From assembly GCF_032854445.1 (NCBI RefSeq), contig NC_088300.1:7132001-7196000 (forward strand): 64,000 nucleotides of DNA. Reading direction: 5' to 3'. The notes under the pieces were generated by a model. It was not told the origin of the DNA and ran no database searches. It saw only the letters and a program-made list of their open reading frames with translations. Source of the stretch: Liolophura sinensis. Taxonomy: Eukaryota > Mollusca > Polyplacophora > Chitonida > Chitonidae. The translations under genes and the position numbers were made by a program. Numbering within the stretch: position 1 is the first letter of the stretch; each line of letters begins with the position of its first letter. Shown one piece after another: positions 20,501 to 35,200 of this stretch.

Positions 20501-21949
20501 TTGTCATGAATTGAAGTAAAAACACTCTTGAAAATTGTTTTGTGAAAATTTCACTTAGATTGTTGTTGTATCCATCATAAGTGAGATGAATTTCACACAT
20601 TTTCAGACATCAACAATACCATTAATTTGGGATGATAAGCTATAATATGACCTGATGTGATGGATTTTTGAGGGACATCACACAGTTACTCCTACCATTT
20701 GAAACTTCTTCATCCGTCTTCATGCATGTCAGAGATGAGCTCAACAAATCCTAGATATTAAATTTGATCATTTTCCGAAGTCAAGCCTTATTTTTAACAT
20801 ATACTTGACTACTATAGGCAGAGCTGCCACATCTTACAAAATTTACAATAGGTCTGAAAAATGCATGCTCTGCATGTGTAGTTCATGTGTAGGCAGGTTA
20901 GGTTGAACGCAGAGAAATTTTGCCAGTTCTGAGTGGGCATGCATCAAGTCATCAGGGTTCACCTGTACGTGTGTTTAACTACTGCTGTCCAACACCCAAT
21001 CATACATCCTGGCCTTGGGTATGTGCAGCCTAAAATATCAACATAAATCTACGCATGTTTATCCTGTATACTTCCATGATTGCATTTTGTCAGGGATCTG
21101 GTGGTAAAGCCAGCAAATGCATATGATCATAAAATACTGCGAATTGTATTGTAAAAAAGCTGTTGATATGCCCAAATATATGAGTTGTTGTACATACATA
21201 CTAATATGTATACAGTACTATACAAATGATGTACAAAAATGATTTCATTAAAACGTTTTGTCTCTGAAAAACAGGCCTTTTCTCGTGTATTTCCCCAGTA
21301 CATTCGCATTCCCCAAAAACTTGGGGTTTTTTTTGTTAACAGGTTGTGAACTTCTCAGACAAAGATCTAATACACAAAAAAGAATTAACCTTTCATGACA
21401 CTGTAATAATGCTCATGTGATAATTTTTACCCTAATCTGAAAGTGTAACCACAAACTCTAAAATGATGATTTGCACATTAGATAGGAGACATTGTCCAAA
21501 ATAAACTTCAGGAATAGGTTGAATTTTTGGCTCTATTTTTCATAGTACACAAATTCTTGAAGTCTGCTGAAAGAGTCTGAGGGGCTCCAGCAAACTTTGT
21601 AATTCCCCTCTTGGAGTTTGCCCAGCATAAGGGGATATGCCAAGAATAGGAGAGATTCGAGTTCAAATTCTTGTCATGGAAGGTAGAAAGTCCTGTATCA
21701 TATGAAAAATGTGAGACAACCTTTGTTGATATTAATTCATCGATCCTTTGTCTCACTGTGTTCCAAAGGCACAAAGGACACCCGTTTCCTTTAGAAACTT
21801 CCCAGGTTCACAAATGTTTTACTCAATTTTCTCTGTTTGTGTACTCTAAATCACTTTTTGTAAAATTTTTTCAGATGCCCATGTTAGTAAATGTGATCCT
21901 GCAATATGACTTTTTTTTTTACCTTTAGCGATTAAAGAGTTTGAATTCC

Positions 21950-22070
21950 TATTGGTGAGTGTCAGTATAATGTGACTGAGTAGAGAGGTTTCATTAGCAT
22001 AGTGTTTCAGTGAGCAACACTAAATATGTCGATATCTGGACAGGCCTGTTGTTGAACTGTGACTGGAATA
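21950..22070 (+). mobile_element. Fragment of the second SINE family
   Basis: ggtgagtgtcagtataatgt followed by gtttcagtgagcaacact and gtcgatatctggacaggcct resembles the core of the element at 1448-1700. Intergenic, with no head visible. Confidence 0.4.
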
Positions 22071-24231
22071 ATGCTGAGAACAAAGTAAAGCCCCAAGCAA
22101 AAACAACCATTAAATTTATTAAACATGCAAAACTTAGGCACTGATCCAACTAGTTTCCAGACTTAATATGAGCTTATACAAAATGAACCCAAAATTTAAA
22201 AAAAAACAAAAAATGATAACATAAATTAATAGAGAAAGTATGCAAAATGCCACAAACTGGACTACTTTTTAGATTTCATCAAGTTCGTAAACACTATGTA
22301 ACCCACTTGTACGCGAGTTTCATGATCAAGTATTTTGAAAGACATATGCAAATTGCAGAAAACCTGACATACATCCAATCACAATCTAGGAAATCACAAT
22401 CATACATATGCAGATCTTATGCATGTATCTGGTTGAATTTGACCTTCATCTGAAACCACTCAGGAACCAGCACACACATTGATAAAAAACCATTAGAGAA
22501 GTTAATGCACAGAAAGCAACAGCCATTGAGAAACATGGAATTCATTACATGCAAACCTTAGGCACATCTGGATAGTGTTAGAACTTGATGTGTGGGTTTG
22601 CTTACTCAGTGTAACCTGTAAGTTTCATGACTCCCCTTCAGGTGGTTTTTAAGATATTTCCAAATCTGGCCCATGGACCCACACAAATGGAGATTGTTAT
22701 ATACCCCTATTACATAATGGGAGACTTGAGGATCAGCTACACAGAAGGTCTAAACGACAGTAGAACACATTGTTTTCTTTTGTGACGTTGCAGCATGTTC
22801 ATACATGTTTTACACAGATAATTGTGACAAAATAAAGGAAGAACAAATGAGTTCAGAGCTTTGGATTGTCTTGATACAAAGTTTAAGGAGTTTTACAAGT
22901 TCTCCATTACAAACTGTAAATTGTATGCAATAAACAGTAACAAACAAACTGATATACAGGTATATCTTCAAGTATTTATTAGCAGTATGCCATATATCAC
23001 ATCATATGTAAATAGTACAGTACAAAAATGTAACAGAAAGATAATTTATTTAGAAGTACACATGGATAGGCAACATAAGCTTCACAATAGAAAACTGGAT
23101 ACCAGATCAGAACCTATCACTTTGATATCAAAATATCTACCGGGTACATATACTGACACTAACATCTAATTTAGAATAAAGTGTCATTTCTATGCTGAAG
23201 GGAAACGCCTGAATATCATGTCATATATATTTATAATTATGTACATGCATGGAAGTAAGAGTATTATTCTATTTCTTAAAGAATAATCAAAACATATTAC
23301 CTATAGTTATACTTGGCCAAGATTTTCCACTACAGTGCCCTTATATTACAGGCATATAAATATACATTCAAACACCTTGTATATTAGAGGGCACACACCA
23401 TTCCACCTAGTACTGAACATGTGAAGGCACACTGTCAATTTCAAATGCACAATACATGTACAAATGATTACAAATATCCAGAGACAGCTGACTAATTGAA
23501 TCTAGGTTTCACTTCAATGATACTTAATCACTGGAAGTAAACTTTATCCTATATAACTAAATATCCATTTCTGACACAAAACATTTTTCTGTAACAAATC
23601 AGCACTTTATACAATTTAATTTTCAAATACCTGTACTTTCAATAGGTTTGATTCTCGTATACTCTCTCCCTGTCATGTCTTATTTTACAGTTTTCCAGTA
23701 GTCATATTTTCCCTCCACAAAATTTTTTAAATCTCAGATCTCGTGGCTTTAACGCATGCACACCAAACCATATTTTGTCAGATCTATTTTCTTATAGGTA
23801 AACATAGATCAAACAGTCTACATGCATACCCAACACAATGCAGCTGGGAATTCTATTGTGTCAGCATCAGACCTAGCTTACACATAATACCTGTAGGACA
23901 GAAATCGGAACCAGCTAACTGAACCATGTCATCATATACACACTTTCAGAATCCATACAATTCCACAGAACCATACCAGATCTTTGCAGATAAAATGGAA
24001 TATTCGTACCTTATACATATTTTAATGCCTATTCCATAACTATATATTTGTATCTTTCACCTTTTCGACCTTTCAAGCTTCACATTTCAATTGAATACAG
24101 GAGTTATTCCACCAAGAAAATATATTGCTCTAAGTGAAAAAAAAAATACTCACCACATTTGACATCTTGTTATGTAAGAAATATTATACAACACTTGTTG
24201 TGATATTGTAATAAATGTATATACCAGTAGT

Positions 24232-24237
24232 TTTATT
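24232..24237 (-). terminator. Candidate polyadenylation signal for ARHGEF33
   Basis: Minus-strand AATAAA about 1.6 kb after the stop, the nearest exact signal I found by eye. AT-rich sequence continues beyond it with more signals, so the true 3' end is unknown. Confidence 0.2.
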
Positions 24238-25796
24238 CTCCTTTTAACAGTTGTACAACCCGTGTACAAACACTTGTTCTAATAGCACTTTTGAGAACTA
24301 CGCATGTATAGAATGCAAGTCGATAACCGTCTTCAACTTTGGTACAGAAAACATGTACTTCTCACACAATGAGGTAATATACTAGAAAAATCCACCATGT
24401 TCAATATTCTACAAAACTTAAATACTCTTGAATCACTGTGGTGAAACAGTTGTGGTGATTTGATATCCTCTGTCTTACATACAACAATTTTTTATAGATT
24501 TATCTCAAAAATATACATTACAAAGTCAGCCAGTAATGAAGAATGTAATAGTCCAACTGCATGATAACAGGATATATACAGCTAAATAGTGCAGACAACC
24601 ATATATGTATATAGAAATAAGGCACTGGTGTACATAAATAATACATTAAAACAGAACAGAACCAGTCTGCTCTCGTTAAATAGCAAGTGTACTAGCATGA
24701 CTGATACGGATTTAGAACACGTTAATAGCTCTATTAATCTGTCCCTGTTACCGACATATATGAGAATAGTTTGCTTATACTCAATGATGAATTTGACACA
24801 TTAAGTGTGTAATATATATGTGCTGCACATAAATGTAGTCACACCTTGAAGTGAAGCTTTCTAATGAGTGACGAAGCTTAGAAAATTCTCATATGTGTAT
24901 ACGCTCTGTCAAAAAAACAAAAGGAAGAATCTTACTGGATGAAAATGTCAAATTAGAAGTGCAACGATGAATTTTTTTGCCATAATTAAAAAATAGTAAA
25001 TTGATGAAAACGATAAAAAAAAAAACCTTATTCTGAGAGACAGCTGAAAACTAAAAGTGTAAATTTTTTAACATAAAAATGTTTATGATGTATAAGGACA
25101 AAACTAAACCAGATTATTTACTACATAATACCAAAACCTTTTTTCACCATAGAAATGGTGTCATGATGACACACCCCATAATAAGGTGTTCAGTTTACAC
25201 TTTATACTTTCAGGGAGCAATTCCAAGTACAACCGGTTGCAATTTTCAAATACTTCATAAACCACATTTCATCGACATGGATGGGTGTGGCAGTGCATAT
25301 GACTGAGACCATAATCTGTCGCAATCATGTAACGTGCGGCAAAAACTGCTCTAGTATGTTACAGGTCATACATGGACATTTGCATACCGATTCCGTACAG
25401 AAACACTGCAACTGATGCTTCCCTCAAGCAGCTTTGTTGTGTACTGGTGGGATCAGATCTATGCTGCATCAAAAGCTTTGATGTAACAAAAAATTTGTTT
25501 TGTGTTATACTATGGTCCCAAAGAAAAACATTTGCTACAAGGAAATTGAGTACCGAATCAACAATGTTCAGCGAAAACAGGGCATCGCATAATACTTGTG
25601 AGCTGGCATGTGTGTCAATACAAAATCTGCATTGGCATGCCAAAATATCTGATACAGAAATGGGTGCAGCCTGCTGACACAAAATTATGAAGAATTTTTT
25701 CCAGACTACGTGTCATGAGTCTTCCATTCTGGCACAGCAAATGTTTTTCCAGTGTGTGGTGTGGGCTTATAGCCGAAGTCTCACATCAACCAGGTT

Positions 25797-25905
25797 CCTA
25801 CAGGTATCTCAGAGAACATGGTAGGGTTCTCCTATAGGTAGCTCAGTCAGGGCTGTAGGGTTCTTCTACAGGTAGCTCAGACAGGGCTGTAGGGTTCTCC
25901 AGTCT
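25797..25905 (-). repeat. 34-bp repeat of the ARHGEF33 terminal codons and stop
   Basis: The last codons of ARHGEF33 with the TGA (minus strand: gaaccctacagccctg, then a base, then ctgagctacct) are repeated about three times at 34-bp steps (+ strand marks at 25804, 25838 and 25872). Later copies retain gaaccctac and a TGA but diverge in between. Confidence 0.75.
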
Positions 25906-26219
25906 CGTCACGAAATGTGCCTGTCAGGGTGGCTGGGCGGCGAGCCCGTGGGGGCTTCCTCGGGGGCTTCTGTCTAGGCAAAGGGGTGAGAGTAAGCTGC
26001 GAGAGATGGGAGCCCTGGAGAACCCAGTCTGGAGAACGTGGGGCGGCATCAGGGGAGAATGCTAAGTCTGTGTCAGGGCTGGCGAGGGGTGGAACCTTGG
26101 GCAGAGGCTCTGCTGGGAGTTGTGTAGATTGAGGCTCTGCCGAGGGTTGTGATGGTTTGGTCTCAGAACTGGAGGGATTCCCCGAATCCACACTGGGTGC
26201 CGCTGACTGACTGGTCCCC
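25877..26219 (-). CDS. ARHGEF33: ARHGEF33 exon 16 (aa 1055-1168), C-terminus
   Basis: Acceptor tctgatcacag. In the chosen frame it encodes KPSQPSAEPQSTQLPAEPLP, FSPDAAPRSPDWVLQ, then a basic PRQKPPRKPPRARRP and ends EPYSPV with TGA at 25879-25877. Pro/Ser/Arg-rich like the rest of the tail, which supports the frame. I do not see a match to the short human C-terminus, so this end may be lineage-specific. Confidence 0.7.
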
Positions 26220-29200
26220 CTGTGATCAGAAGACGGGTATTAGCAGAATTCATAACAAAATAAACAACAGCTAGCTAGGTTCAATTTGGATCCACTAACA
26301 ATCTGAGTGAAATTACCAGATAGTACATTGAGCAAACCTCAAATGTATCATCGCTTTATCTGATACTCCAGAATTTTTGGCTTACATGGTGGTGGCCAGA
26401 ATCATGGATAGAGGAAATGGGAGTACCCTTTGGATAATTGGATAAACATTGGCAAATAAGGATTCTCAAATATTAGACCTTTCTGACAGATGGTTACAGA
26501 TGGTCTCTTTACCCTTTTCTTAATTACATTAACATTTTTAAGAACAGAGGTTTATCTGTATTGAGTTATTAGCGGGGAAATTCTATTTCAGCCAACAGTT
26601 TATCCGTCAAGACACTTCTCTGAGGAATGTTTGATAAAGTGGAAGAGCAGATGATGATTACTCTTCAGGTTATTCTTAGGTTGTTGACGTTTGCTACAAA
26701 TATCACAAGTTTACAGATTAATGATAAACTGGAACAAGAAACGAAAAAACAAACGTTAATACCTGGACCAAATACAACGGAACAAAAACATCCCACAAAC
26801 TTTAAAGTTTTCAAGAAGAACCCAAACAGAAAACAGAACAAATGCAAAGGCACCTACAGAAAACTTCCCCTCGCATACAATGTAACAGACAACAAGGTCT
26901 TGTCTGATGAACAACTGGTTACAGCTATAAACTTGTTACATGTTCAACCAACTGTTCCAAACCAACTGTTTCAAACCAACTGGCCAATGTCTCACCTTCG
27001 GCCTATTTGACCTTGACCTACATGCAGTTATGAACTAGTCTCTTTGCCAGCAGAAGTTGCATGACATTTACATAGAGTGTTTACCTCCTCCATCTATTAA
27101 ATGTAAACCATATACATAGCACACTTAACAATACAAGTATCTATTATACGTAGCACTACACAAAAATTTCACAAAAATTTCAATAAGGTTTAGAAAAAAG
27201 ACATGAACAGAATTGGAGGGTAGAATTCAATGAACTCATTTGTAGTGTTCTTAAAATAATTTTTGATTAATGATTCGGGATAATAAGAATATTCATCCTA
27301 CATTTTAGAATTCACACGTCTGAGCTTTCTCGTCGTCCAATTTATACATAGGAGTCATTTATACATGTGTGTACATATACAGTATGCTCATGTCGCCAAA
27401 GTGTTGTCGCCACAGGATCATCAATCCAAAGGACACCACACATGACACCCCACCCACTCACATAATAATGACACCGGCCAACCAGTTCTGTTTCCTTGCT
27501 CTAACCTCTCAGTGCTGAGAGAGTTAAGTGCAACACTTACATTGCTGAAGTTGTAAAACACAGTCTTGGGATTTGAAAGATACATCAAATATTCAACGAT
27601 TCTGCACTTTCTTATTTGTGTTATTTCTGATTTTAACATCAAGTTTGTTATTTCATGAACTGCAAATGCATTACAGCTGGGGACATTTTTGGCTGTTGCA
27701 TTCTTCAGGTAAATGAACACTTCAGTTTCACAAGCAAGGAATGTATATGGAAAAGACAAAAGTATCTTAACTTTTCAAATACTTACCAATGGTTTGCAAA
27801 CCAGACCATTTGATACGTCATTCTCACATGCCTTATTATCAGATCTGGGAGAAAGTTTTAAAATGAAATCATCACACGTCACAGCAAAAAAAACAAGTAT
27901 TACCAAAACAATAACAGCAAAACCTGACACAAATGACTGCCGTACTACAACAAGAAATTGTCAAGGGAGATAATGAGGGTTAAAACACCACATAAAGGCC
28001 ACAAGAATTAAATCATGATAGGACACAGTTACATCGTCAAAATGCATTGACCTAAAGTTCAAATGACTTTAATAATACTTCAAACCCTGAACTTTCAGTT
28101 TTTTTCATAATTCACTCTGGCCCACACTGTGAGAAAGTCAGAGAAATATCTACAGGGTACAGGGCTGTTAGTGCCTTAAATATGGAACTATATGTGATGT
28201 GAATTTAAATCCTAGTTTAACTTCCCCGTGTACAAAAAAATAGCACAATATTTTAGTTACCAGATTTACTACTACATTAAATTACAATTGAATGATTTCC
28301 AAAATTTTGAAATTTAAGTTTATTATAGGTTAATATATAATCAAATACAACAATTTAATAACAACATCAACATTTAAACTGATCAAGACGTGCACATAAG
28401 TCACAACAATGAACTACACATGTTTAATAATATATACTTGCTTTTTTTTGTTGAAAATATTTTTCAGAGAATCTCTAATGCTGTTCTTCTTCTTATTTTT
28501 GGAGACATCATCGACGGATCTGGACAGGGTATTGGAGAAGCCAATCTTAGCTTTGTCCTGAGTCTTTTTCTTGGGTAGCTTCAAAGGCGTGACTTTGCCC
28601 TGCCTTGAGTCAGGGCGTGGCAGGGTGGAGGGCATGGGTGGGATGGACGTCACGGCTAATTGCTCCTCCTGATGAGGGTCAGCCATACCCGCTTCAGCCT
28701 GTGATTGATCGGGAGGTTTGACAGGTGTCAGTTTACCACGTGTCATCTCCAGTAAAGTCTTTGTGGTGATGTGCTGCTGTGACTGCATGTTTTGTTCTGC
28801 TAGAGTCTGGAGCTGGTCATCGGACACAGAATAGTCAGAGTGCATGTTTGTGTTAGAGGCTGATGGCAAAGCATGATCCCGGGGTGAATTATCATTAGCA
28901 TGTTCCTCAAGCTGATAGCCATTGGTCAATGAGACAGGAACATTGCCTTGACTCTTAGACTTCGAAATGCTCCTCCCATCGTCTACTGAAGACAACACTG
29001 GATCCATCGTTGATGACAACGTAGCAGGTCTGTAATCACCATCATCATCTTCCTCCACATCATCGTTGTCACCAAATATCCCGTAATCATGAGTGTAAGC
29101 GTCTTCCCTGTGTGTGCTAAATCCACCCTGGGGAGACTGTGACCTCATCAGCAGCCCAGACTCAATCAAGTGGTCAATACCGGTCAGTTTCCCCAGGTCA

Positions 29201-32200
29201 CGAGGGCGACCATTCCGCACACCATGGCTACCATAATGCTCCTCGTCAGGCGTCAGGGATAAGCGATCCCTAGCTTTTACGTTGCGTTTTGCTGATGGTG
29301 GGTAATTGTTCTCCTGCAGATCGAGCATGCGCTGCAGCTGCAACTCTGCATCTGTGTGGAACATGCTGTCCCTGAGCAGCACTTCCTCTGTGGCCGAATG
29401 GGGGCGGTTCTGTGCAAGCTGAGCCAGGCGGTCCATCTCGTAATCCTCATACATGTAGGACTGCCCCACCACTGAGCGAGGACGCTGGTACATAGGCTCC
29501 TCCCTATACGACCGTGACTCCGCCACCACCATCGGCTCATAATAGTCCTCCAGCTGAAGGCGGGGAACCGCTGAGTGGCGTACGCTCGGGGAAGCCGACC
29601 GTTGAGGCAGTAAGCTCTGCATCATGGGGAAGGAATCTACCGTCTTGCGCCCCTGGGAACGTCTGGAGCGCTCCCTGTGAGGAGCTTCCTGTCTCTGGTG
29701 CGGGGTAATCAGTCGGTTGATATTAGGCTGGCTGGTTGCCAGCCGTAGTCGCCTGCTGTATGAGTCCATTCCTTGTCTGCTGTACTTCAGGTTTTCAGGC
29801 TTCTGGTTACGGCGCGACACAAGTTGTCTGAAAGAAAAGAAGTAACCATGGATCAGAAAGTATGAAAACAAATTTCTCTACATTGTTATTAAGTAAAGTC
29901 AAGGAACTACTGGTTCAAATACACGTGGATCATTACATGGCAAAATCTGGCAAATTAAATGTGATCACCTCACTGCTGCCTGGCTAATATAATCAATGTT
30001 GTTGTTGTTTTACCTCGGTGGTGGGGATTGATGTAGCTTGACAATCTCCTCCCCTGTGGAGTGAATACCACTGTCCCTGGCACTCAGCACATTAATCACC
30101 TCATTACTACTGGCACTAGACTTCACTGAGGCTGCCGTTGATTGGCTGGACCTGCAGCAGAGAAATACACCAGAGGTGAGCAGCAATGCACATATGAAAT
30201 ATGGACACAAGTGCAATATGGACACAAGTGAGATATGGACACACACCAGAGATTGGGACACACACCAGAGATAGGGACACACACCAGAGATTGGGACACT
30301 CACCAGAGATAGGGACACACACCAGAGATAGGGATACACACCAGAGATTGGGACACACACCAGAGATAGGGACACACACCAGAGATAGGGACACACACAA
30401 AAGATATCGACGTAAAATATGAACACACACAAGATGCTGAGACATGAGACATGGACACAAAAGATATAGACACACATGAGATATGGACAGAAATACAAGA
30501 GATATGGACAGGCATAAGATACTGACAAACAAGAGATATGGACACAAAAAATATGGACAAACATTCAAGAGATGTGGACAGACATTCAAGAGATGTGGAT
30601 AGACACACAAGAGATAGAGACAGACATACAAGAGATATGGACAGACATAAATGAAATAGGGACAGATATCCAAGAGATATAGACAGATATACAAGAGATA
30701 TGGACAGACATACAAGAGATCGGGACATAGAGATATGGACAGACATACAAGAGATAGGGACAGAGAAATATGGACAGACATACAAGAGATACAGACAGAC
30801 ATACAAAAGATATGGACAGACACACAAGGGATAGGGACAGACATACAAGAGATATGGACAGACATACAAGAGATATTGGCAGACATACAAGAGATAGGGA
30901 CAGACACACAAGAGATAGAGACAGACATACAAGAGATAGGGACAGACATAAAAGACATATGGACAGACATACAAGAGATATGGGCAGACATACAAGGGAT
31001 AGGGACAGACACACAAGGGACAGGGACAGAGATACAAGAGATAGGGACAGACATACAAGAGATAGGGACCCATTACATGGATTCTTTTTTAAACATCCTG
31101 TGTTTTAAAACCCTATACATTTAATGCTAAGGGTGGCTGCTTGAATATCCCGCCATTTGCTGGCCATTTTAAGGTAAAAGCATACAACACTGGAAATGTA
31201 AAGACAAAATGAGAGGAGTTGATCCTCACCGTCTGTTCTCCTCCACAAGCTGGACCACATGCTGGATTTCCTCATTAAGCTGGTTGAGGAAATTTCTCAG
31301 GATTGCTAAAGAGGCCACCAGGTAATAACGGTCAGAGTGGTTGTCATCCGTGAATCGCAACAAATCCTGACAGGAAGTAACAATAGATGTGGTTCAAAAT
31401 TTTAACCACTGCAAAGAACCTGGTAATTCCCACACTTCTGAAAATTGTTCATAATCAAATCTTTTCTTTCTGCATGAGAAAATGAAGAACAAACCTATTT
31501 GGAGTTTCAGCATCGTCAGATTGATATTTAAAACATGTATTGCTAATTTGGTATCCTTTAGCAGCCTATTAAAATTCCTATTAATGAATACTTTCTTGTT
31601 TAAAGGGATACATAATCAACAGTGATTGGATGACAGTGGACATAGGGTTTCCTAGGTTAACCCATGCAGCCTTAGTCAGTCATTTTCTGTATTTTTCCAG
31701 TTCTCAAGGGGCTAGATCATACACATAAATGAAAACAATGCATGCTACAGATTACACCACTGCCAAATTAGGAACACTTGGTTTAAACTGGGCTTGATTA
31801 AGCAATTTTTGAGTATTACCTTAATAAGGAGTACATAATGTGCCAGCCTCTGGACCGGCGCTAATATCAGCGTGGTCACATCAGTTCCCTCAGAGCCTGG
31901 ACCATGGTGATGATTCTGTAATAAAACAATAGATGTTGAATGGGAGCCCCTTAATAAGGTATTCATATCAGTTCAACATGATGACTCAGTGGTCTTTCCA
32001 CTGATGCCTGCTTCACTTTTTTTCTTCATTTTAACTTCAATCATTGTTTTATTTGCCTCGAACCTACCAACAGAAGATTTTTTTTATTTGGCTTGATTCT
32101 ACCAACAGAGTTTCAATAGATGTTTTTATTCGCCTTCATTCTACCAATAGAACTTCAATACCATACCTTCTCAATAATTACAGACACTCGCTAATAGAGA

Positions 32201-35200
32201 CACATTGAAAGTAAGGGGGTAGATCAGAGAAGTCCCCTGCGAAGCGCTCACTGCTGGTGACATTGCCGACAGCTTGACAGCTTGTAATAGGCAATTCACG
32301 ATGTTATTTTTCAGTGTATGCGCTTGTTTAAAAACAGAAAAAAATAAATATATTGATATCGGAACATCAATCTAGTGAAAATATATTTTTGCTATTTTTC
32401 TTCCCAAAACACTTACCAGGCCGTTTTTCGGGTTGCATTCTACAAATTAGGACATTCAATATTTAAAGTTGATGTTTGTATGGCATTATTTACAGGGAAG
32501 CATCCAACATCCCACTGCATTAGGCTTTACATTTGCAGAATTGTCTTGAATCTACCGACCGCTGGTCTTCCTCCCCCCTTACGTATGGGGATCATACAAG
32601 AATGGAACATGGATGATTGCCACTTGATCATTGAAATAATAATGCTTATTAATGCTCTTGCATATGTGGATAAAACACCTATGACAATAATGCACTTGTG
32701 TCGATTTGAAGGCAGACTTTCAATTTATTACACACCATGTGTCTACTTTGGCAGGAACATGACATAAATCTGACAGCCAAGTCAGAGGGGGGAGGGGCTA
32801 CACTCTTTACAGATTAATTTTAAAAAAGATAGTTTGCAACATATTACCATGGGCATTTCAAGAAAAAGCTAGTAATACATGTACGTTTATGTATATATGT
32901 CATTACATTAGCTAAGCCCGGCTTTAAACTTTACAATACAAATGCCTTCAAAACTCACTGATATATGTACCTTGAGAAAATATCAAGTTCTAAAGAGTAT
33001 GTTTTCCTCTGAATGGCAACAGTTATTTCACAGAAAATATATAAACACTGTCCACTCAGAAAACAAAGTTCAAGTGGGTTAGATCCAACTGAAAAGATGA
33101 CAGGCCTTATTTCCCAGCTCCCAGTCCAGAATATAAAACATGTAGATCTACAGGGCTGACAGGTACATGAAATGGCTAATGAATGAACCTGCTGAGAATG
33201 AACTCTTGAATCAGGTTTTATTTTTAATGTGGCAAAAAAAATCTCTTAATCAGGGCCCGATCACCAGAAGCCAACACCAGATGCCTCTGGCCACATCAAT
33301 GTGTCCCAAGAATGGACACAAACTAATAACAATGGGTATTCTTAATTGGATTCCAAGCCAAGATTTCCTCGTATTTGGGTGAACACGCAGTAAACACTAC
33401 AGGATTCAATACTGAGAGGGGTCTAACACCAGCCAGAAGGCTATAAAACCTACACAACTGTCCAAGCCTGGTATGCCTGGAAACACATGTGTGCAATTCT
33501 GACATAGGCCTACGTGCATAAAGTATGCAACACCACATATTAAGGCCGATATTATGGGCTCGGGAATATCGTCAAATAAGTAAGTAGCTATGTACATATG
33601 TCCAAATGTGCCAAACTTTGATTTTCTTTAAGAAAGGTTTGTATCGAGTTGTGTCGCTGTTGTCGTCTGTTCTCCAGAATTATTTCTAGCGTGCTCTCAT
33701 ATAGTGTTTTACTTGCCGCCAGTCTCCACAACGATGTTTAAAAAAAACTTAAGTTTTGGTAAGTTTAAAGTAAGTTGTAAATGCCACTAGTTGATATGAA
33801 TGACAAATAATTAGCTTTCAAATTTCGAGCACCACACGTTTTGACATGTCATGGATATCCAATGAGAGATTTTATTGTCTGATGTTCAATTGACCACAGC
33901 TAATCAATACATATGTTGCAAAAGAAATGTACCCCCGTGTTACATGTGAAAATTCCAGAAACGTCTGTTTTTCTGCAATTTTGTAGTTTATATAGGTCTA
34001 CCAATACGTGCAATATTTTTTCAATACCTGGCATTGTCTCTCCCCTTGTTGCCAAGCTGGTGAGGCTCACTGAGACGTGACGGAGATGTGAACTACTGTC
34101 ACTGATCAACTACCGGTAATCCCCTTCCCCCCACAGAGAGTGTAGGACTTAAGACAACATCCCCAGCAAGGCATCATGGTATATAATTTCTAGAAATGCA
34201 TCTGAAATTATTGAGAACGTACAATAGATGGTTTTATTTGCCTTGATTTTACAAGAGATTCTACAAATATGACTGGTCAGCATACCTTAAGAAAGCTGCT
34301 GAATTTCTTGGACTTCATTTTCCAGGTGTTAAGGTTACTCAGGGCTGTTGGGAAATCACTGACATAGTCACGATACAAGGTTAAAAGGTCATTCTGAAAA
34401 GAAGAAATGGAAAAATTTTGATAAATATTGAAATCCACCAATGATTCTACGCAGCAAAATAGGACTTACTGCAACAATAATTTAATTCCTGCCAGAAACA
34501 AAGTACATGTAAATGTAGCAGCTGGATAAAAGTTAGCAATGATGTCAAGTAGATGTGGCCTTGTCACAACATTATTCTACAAAAATCTAAGTTATCCCAA
34601 ATATATATGAAACAAAAACAAAAGAGCATATTTTAAAATGAGCCCAAAAGAATTCAAAGGTGATTTTGTTTACTGTGTGCTTAAAGGCGTCACATAAAAT
34701 CTAAAGCACATCACTGGTACCAGCCAATGATAAAAACATGGCATTTATCGAGGAAGAGGCTTTTGTATGATTGCAGCCAAAAAAAACAGAAATGGATTTA
34801 TTTAATGAAAATGCATAAATTTATTAAACAGTCTAGCCTCAACATGGCATTAGTGGAAACAGGAGATCAGGAAAGTTACCAAAATTGGCTTGTCACACTT
34901 GTAATGATTACACCTCTCCTGACAAAATAGTAAACAGCATTTCCAGCCTACCTCCTGCGTGTCTGTCAGTTTAGCAAATATATCGCCGACGATACCATTC
35001 CAGCGCCAGTTGAGAACACGATCCTCCAGCTTCCTGAGAATGGAGCAATGCTGCGCGTACATCTGGGTGAGGTAGGGTGGGAAGATACAGTTCAGCTCAT
35101 GGCTGGACATCAGATTCATCTGTCTCAGGGGGCTGATGTAGTCATCTATCAGGGTCCACAGGGTCGAGCAGTACTTTCTTTCAGACGACAAAATTTCAGA

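Larger units (their letters stand above)
20500..25796. other. Intergenic and probable ARHGEF33 3'UTR, no gene seen
   Basis: AT-rich, with a SINE fragment at 21950. All open frames are short and none reads as protein. The part nearest 25.8 kb is likely ARHGEF33 3'UTR. Confidence 0.5.

Noticed and set aside
26627-27010. A 127-codon + frame in the last ARHGEF33 intron
   Set aside because: Low-complexity, Asn/Thr/Gln-rich, with no family resemblance and no splice context.
30116-31124. Several long frames (up to 312 codons) on both strands
   Set aside because: Products of the 19-21-bp arrays in an ARHGEF33 intron. Only the short real exon at 30014-30151 is coding.
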